Positions 13,442 through 16,014 of a stretch of 16,014 bases of DNA are shown one piece after another. Below the pieces are notes generated by a model that saw nothing but the letters and a program-made list of their open reading frames with translations, searched no databases and was not told the origin of the DNA. Source of the DNA: UBA6345 sp045577635. GTDB lineage: Bacteria > Bacillota > Clostridia > Christensenellales > UBA1242. The translations under genes were made by a program, and so were the position numbers. The stretch spans positions 1 to 16,014 of the forward strand of contig JAZNIS010000083.1 of assembly GCA_045577635.1 (NCBI GenBank), read 5' to 3'. The first letter of the stretch is position 1. Each line of letters begins with the position of its first letter.

Positions 13442-14020
13442 ATGTTAGTACCTTATGTTGTTGACCAAACAAGTGCTGGTGAACGAAGTTACGATATCTA
13501 TTCAAGATTACTTGAAGACCGTATTATTTTTATTACAGGTGAAATTGACGATGCTGTTGCAAACACAGTTGTTGCACAATTAATTTATTTAGAAGGCAAA
13601 AATGCTGATAAAGATATTTCATTATATATTAACAGCCCAGGTGGTAGTATTACTGCTGGTATGGCTATTTATGACACAATGAAATATATTAAGTGTGATG
13701 TTTCAACAATTTGTGTTGGACTTGCTGCAAGCATGGGAGCATTTTTACTTGCTGCCGGAACAAAAGGTAAAAGAATGTGTTTACCAAACAGTGAAGTTAT
13801 GATTCATCAACCTTTAAGTGGTGTTCAAGGTCAGGTTACCGATATTCAAATTACTGCTAAACATGTTCAAAAAATTAAAGATAAAATGACAAAAATGTTA
13901 GCAGAAAATTGTGGTCAACCATTAGAAAAGGTTGCTGCTGATGTTGAAAGAGATAACTGGATGGATGCAAACGAAGCAAAAGCATACGGTCTGGTTGATA
14001 AAGTTATTGAAAAAAGATAA
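13442..14020 (+). CDS. clpP: ATP-dependent Clp protease proteolytic subunit
   Basis: 192 residues. Serine protease subunit forming the tetradecameric chamber that degrades proteins fed by ClpX or ClpC. Catalytic triad visible: Ser97 in GLAASMGAF, His122 in MIHQPLSG, Asp171 in ERDNWM. INSPGGSITAGMAIYDTM is the conserved oxyanion and handle region. The N-terminus MLVPYVVDQTSAGERSYDIYSRLLEDRI is canonical, including the usual processing region. GGAGG lies 7 nt before the ATG. A weak promoter (TTGTTT, 17 nt, TAAATT from 13378) may precede it, but cotranscription with tig is more likely. No CtsR-type operator (GGTCAAA repeats) seen. Confidence 0.98.
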   Translation: MLVPYVVDQTSAGERSYDIYSRLLEDRIIFITGEIDDAVANTVVAQLIYLEGKNADKDISLYINSPGGSITAGMAIYDTMKYIKCDVSTICVGLAASMGAFLLAAGTKGKRMCLPNSEVMIHQPLSGVQGQVTDIQITAKHVQKIKDKMTKMLAENCGQPLEKVAADVERDNWMDANEAKAYGLVDKVIEKR

Positions 14021-14040
14021 TATTTTCTAAAGATAAAATT

Positions 14041-14079
14041 AGACAAAGTAGCACCAAACCAAAAGTTTGGTGCTTGTCT
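14041..14079 (+). terminator. clpP-clpX intercistronic hairpin
   Basis: Perfect 9-bp stem GCACCAAAC/GTTTGGTGC (14051-14059 with 14065-14073), loop caaaa, extended by AGACAA/TTGTCT (14041-14046 with 14074-14079) across a bulged AGTA. No good T tract follows (TTGTCTTATTT), so it is more likely a partial terminator or an mRNA processing/stability element than a full stop. Confidence 0.55.
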
Positions 14080-14106
14080 TATTTAAAACCGAAAATTAGG
14101 AGAATT

Positions 14107-15375
14107 ATGAAAAACGAAAATATGTATTGTTCTTTTTGTGGAAAGAATGCTAGTGAAACCAGAAGGTTAATTTCTAGTCCAGACGGTTTAAGTTTTATTT
14201 GTGATGAATGTATTGCAACTTGTAAAGATATTTTGGTGGAAGAAGAAAAGTTAACATCTTCCGAAAAAATTGATTTACCAACACCCGAAGTTATTAAACA
14301 AATTTTAGATGATTATGTAATTGGTCAAGATGATGCTAAAAGGGTTTTGTCTGTTGCAGTTTATAATCATTATAAAAGAATTAATTATAATGTTGATGCA
14401 AAAACAAAAACTGATGGTGTTGATTTAATTGATATTGATAAAAGTAATGTTTTGTTAATAGGTCCAACAGGAAGTGGTAAAACATTACTAGCAAAAACTT
14501 TGGCAAAAATTTTAAAAGTTCCTTTTGCACAGGCCGATGCAACAACTTTAACTGAAGCAGGTTATGTTGGTGAAGATGTTGAAAATATTTTATTAAAATT
14601 AATCCAAAATGCTAATTACGATATTAAAAAAGCTGAAAGAGGCATTATTTATATTGATGAAATTGATAAAATAACTAAAAAATCAGAAAATCGTAGTATT
14701 ACAAGAGATGTTTCGGGCGAAGGTGTTCAACAAGCACTTTTAAAAATTATTGAAAGCACAGTTGCTTCTGTTCCACCACAAGGTGGCAGAAAACATCCAC
14801 ATCAAGAACTATTGCAAATTGATACTTCTAACATTTTATTTATTTGTGGTGGTGCATTTGTTGGTTTAAAAAATATAATTGAAAAACGAACAAACATTTC
14901 TTCATTAGGGTTTAACTCTGATTTAACCGAATCGGCAGTTGAAAGCACAGGTGCTGTATTAAAGAAAATTCAACCACAAGATTTAATTAAGTTTGGTTTA
15001 ATACCGGAATTTGTTGGTAGATTGCCTATTGTTGTTGGATTAGATGATTTAGATGAAGATGCTTTAATTGATATTATGCAAAAACCTAAAAATGCAATTA
15101 CTAAACAATATAAAGAAATGTTTAAAATTGATGGTGTTGAACTTGTGTTTGAACCATCAGCAATTAGGGCAGTTGCTAAAAAAGCAATTAAATTAAAAAC
15201 AGGTGCTAGGGGACTTAGAACAATTTTAGAAAATTGTATGTTAGATTTAATGTTTTTAACTCCTTCCGATAAAGAAATTAGCAAAGTAATTATTACTGAT
15301 AAAACAATTAATGGTGATTGTGAACCGGAAATTGTTAGAACAAAAAAAGAAAACAAAGAAGATAAACCTGCATAA
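14107..15375 (+). CDS. clpX: ATP-dependent Clp protease ATP-binding subunit ClpX
   Basis: 422 residues. AAA+ unfoldase that delivers substrates to ClpP. An N-terminal zinc-binding domain has Cys8, Cys11, Cys32 and Cys35 (CSFC and CDEC). Walker A is GPTGSGKT (119-126); the pore loop is GYVGED; Walker B is IIYIDEIDK (about 180-188); the RKH loop is RKHPHQE; the ClpP-binding tripeptide is LGF within SSLGFNSD; the sensor region includes TGARGLR. ATG 14107 is chosen because AGGAG lies just upstream; a longer frame from 14074 would begin inside the hairpin. Short 4-nt spacing to AGGAG is slightly tight. It lies 86 bp downstream of clpP, consistent with a shared operon and coordinated ClpXP supply. 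The last codons form the terminator stem. Confidence 0.97.
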   Translation: MKNENMYCSFCGKNASETRRLISSPDGLSFICDECIATCKDILVEEEKLTSSEKIDLPTPEVIKQILDDYVIGQDDAKRVLSVAVYNHYKRINYNVDAKTKTDGVDLIDIDKSNVLLIGPTGSGKTLLAKTLAKILKVPFAQADATTLTEAGYVGEDVENILLKLIQNANYDIKKAERGIIYIDEIDKITKKSENRSITRDVSGEGVQQALLKIIESTVASVPPQGGRKHPHQELLQIDTSNILFICGGAFVGLKNIIEKRTNISSLGFNSDLTESAVESTGAVLKKIQPQDLIKFGLIPEFVGRLPIVVGLDDLDEDALIDIMQKPKNAITKQYKEMFKIDGVELVFEPSAIRAVAKKAIKLKTGARGLRTILENCMLDLMFLTPSDKEISKVIITDKTINGDCEPEIVRTKKENKEDKPA

Positions 15376-15393
15376 CTTGCAGGTTTTATTTTT
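15364..15393 (+). terminator. clpX terminator overlapping the stop codon
   Basis: 9-bp stem AAACCTGCA/TGCAGGTTT (15364-15372 with 15378-15386), then TATTTTTT. The loop TAACT contains the clpX stop codon, and the last three clpX codons form the 5' arm. Confidence 0.85.
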
Positions 15394-15407
15394 TAAAATG
15401 TATATAT

Positions 15408-15437
15408 TTGATTAATACTATATAAATATGATATATT
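15408..15437 (+). promoter_or_regulatory. Possible promoter giving a leaderless phosphodiesterase mRNA
   Basis: TTGATT (15408-15413), 18-nt spacer, TATATT (15432-15437). Initiation would fall at or within a base of the ATG at 15443. No ribosome binding site is seen. A second -10-like box (TATAAAT, 15421) could start upstream instead. Confidence 0.35.
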
Positions 15438-15442
15438 AAAGT

Positions 15443-15904
15443 ATGGCAAAAATTTTGATAGCTTCCGACACACATGGAAACAAAGAACAATTTAAACAAT
15501 TAATTTCTGAAAATGAGTTTACTCATATTATTTTTTGTGGTGATTTGTTAAAAGATGTGGAAGATATTAACCACAATAATTTAATAAAGGTTAAAGGCAA
15601 TTGGGACGAATGGTTTATTGATAATAAAAATAAACTAGAAGAAGTTGTTGAAATAGAAGGTGTTAAAATTATTGTAACACATGGCCATAAGTACGGAGTT
15701 AAAAGTGGATTGGGTGGCTTAATTAAAAGGGCAGAGCAGGAACAAGCTAAAATTGTTTGTTATGGTCACACTCACATTAAAGATGTTCAGGAAATTAATG
15801 GTGTGCTTTATATTAATCCCGGAGCTTTTTCTTATTTTAAAGGTGGGAAACAAACATATGTTATTGTTGAAATTGTTGACAAAAAAATTATTGTAAATTC
15901 ATAA
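15443..15904 (+). CDS. YfcE/MJ0936-type metallophosphoesterase
   Basis: 153 residues, the usual length of small YfcE-type calcineurin-like phosphodiesterases. Metal-binding motifs in order: SDTHG (Asp9, His11), FCGDLL (Asp34), KGNWD (Asn53, where many relatives have GNCD), VTHGH (His80/His82), GHTH (His109, His111), then NPGAF where NPGS is usual. Members cleave phosphodiesters such as bis-pNPP in vitro, with poorly known cellular substrates; cyclic or dinucleotides have been proposed. It follows the clpX terminator, so it is a separate unit. No signal peptide or membrane segment is visible, so it is probably cytoplasmic. The tail DKKIIVNS ends normally. Confidence 0.93.
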   Translation: MAKILIASDTHGNKEQFKQLISENEFTHIIFCGDLLKDVEDINHNNLIKVKGNWDEWFIDNKNKLEEVVEIEGVKIIVTHGHKYGVKSGLGGLIKRAEQEQAKIVCYGHTHIKDVQEINGVLYINPGAFSYFKGGKQTYVIVEIVDKKIIVNS

Positions 15905-15923
15905 AATAATTTAAAATAATTTG

Positions 15924-15957
15924 TTGACAACGACAATCTTTAATGCTATTATATTAT
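15924..15957 (+). promoter_or_regulatory. Strong promoter of the tRNA gene
   Basis: Perfect TTGACA (15924-15929), 17-nt spacer, TATTAT (15947-15952), repeated once at 15952-15957. Start is expected near 15959, about 30 nt before the tRNA. Confidence 0.8.
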
Positions 15958-15988
15958 TGCTTTTGTAAAAGCCGGGCCGGGAATTAAT

Positions 15989-16014
15989 GCGGGTGTAGCT
16001 CAATGGTAGAGCTC
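15989..16014 (+). tRNA. tRNA, probably tRNA-Gly, 3' truncated by the window edge
   Basis: Starts GCGGGTG (5' acceptor arm), then T8 A9, D stem GCTC/GAGC with loop AATGGTA containing GG. This matches the 5' third of bacterial tRNA-Gly. The anticodon lies beyond the window, so the identity rests on similarity of the first 26 nt only. Confidence 0.8.

Noticed and set aside
14970..15356. 128-residue open frame on the minus strand over clpX
   Set aside because: It is antisense to conserved clpX coding sequence with no promoter or ribosome binding site; a shadow frame.

Overview
The window is about 16 kb of very AT-rich bacterial chromosome. It reads as a low-GC Bacillota (Firmicutes) genome, probably an uncultured host-associated or mollicute-like clostridial or bacillar lineage. 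Support comes from an Ile T-box leader, AAGGAG/GGAGG ribosome binding sites, TTGACA/TATAAT-type promoters and intrinsic terminators with long T tracts. TGA is used as a stop (lspA) and Trp codons are TGG, so the genetic code is the standard bacterial one and not that of Mycoplasma. No species can be named from the sequence alone.

Layout. Bases 1-1256: 3' part of a membrane protein with a Pro-Thr repeat, two membrane segments and a long charged tail. Bases 1294-2382 (-): a glycosyltransferase-like protein with a TPR-like C-terminus, convergent with the first gene across a shared bidirectional terminator. Bases 2383-2809: divergent promoters with overlapping -35 boxes, then a T-box leader with antiterminator and terminator. 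Bases 2810-5938: ileS. Bases 6053-6733: a stand-alone RluA-family pseudouridine synthase. Bases 6774-8680 (-): groES-groEL without a visible CIRCE element. Bases 8863-11462: SPOR-domain membrane protein, lspA, rluD-type pseudouridine synthase (TTG start overlapping the lspA stop) and a small membrane protein. Bases 11472-11560: a promoter fused to a compact terminated hairpin, a candidate small RNA. Bases 11617-11949: another small membrane protein. Bases 12088-15375: tig, clpP, clpX. Bases 15443-15904: a YfcE-type phosphodiesterase. Bases 15924-16014: promoter and first 26 nt of a tRNA, probably tRNA-Gly.

Functionally this is mostly core housekeeping. Protein quality control is represented by trigger factor, GroES/EL and ClpP/ClpX; translation and RNA modification by IleRS with tRNA-sensing control, two pseudouridine synthases and a tRNA; the envelope by LspA, the SPOR protein and small membrane proteins.

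I found no mobile element, CRISPR array, toxin-antitoxin pair, phage module or evident new multi-gene system. The observations most worth a second look are the candidate small RNA at 11506-11558 whose predicted start coincides with its closing stem, three genes whose best promoters place transcription initiation at or within a base or so of the start codon (leaderless candidates), the divergent T-box antiterminator bulge, and the overlapping divergent promoters before ileS.
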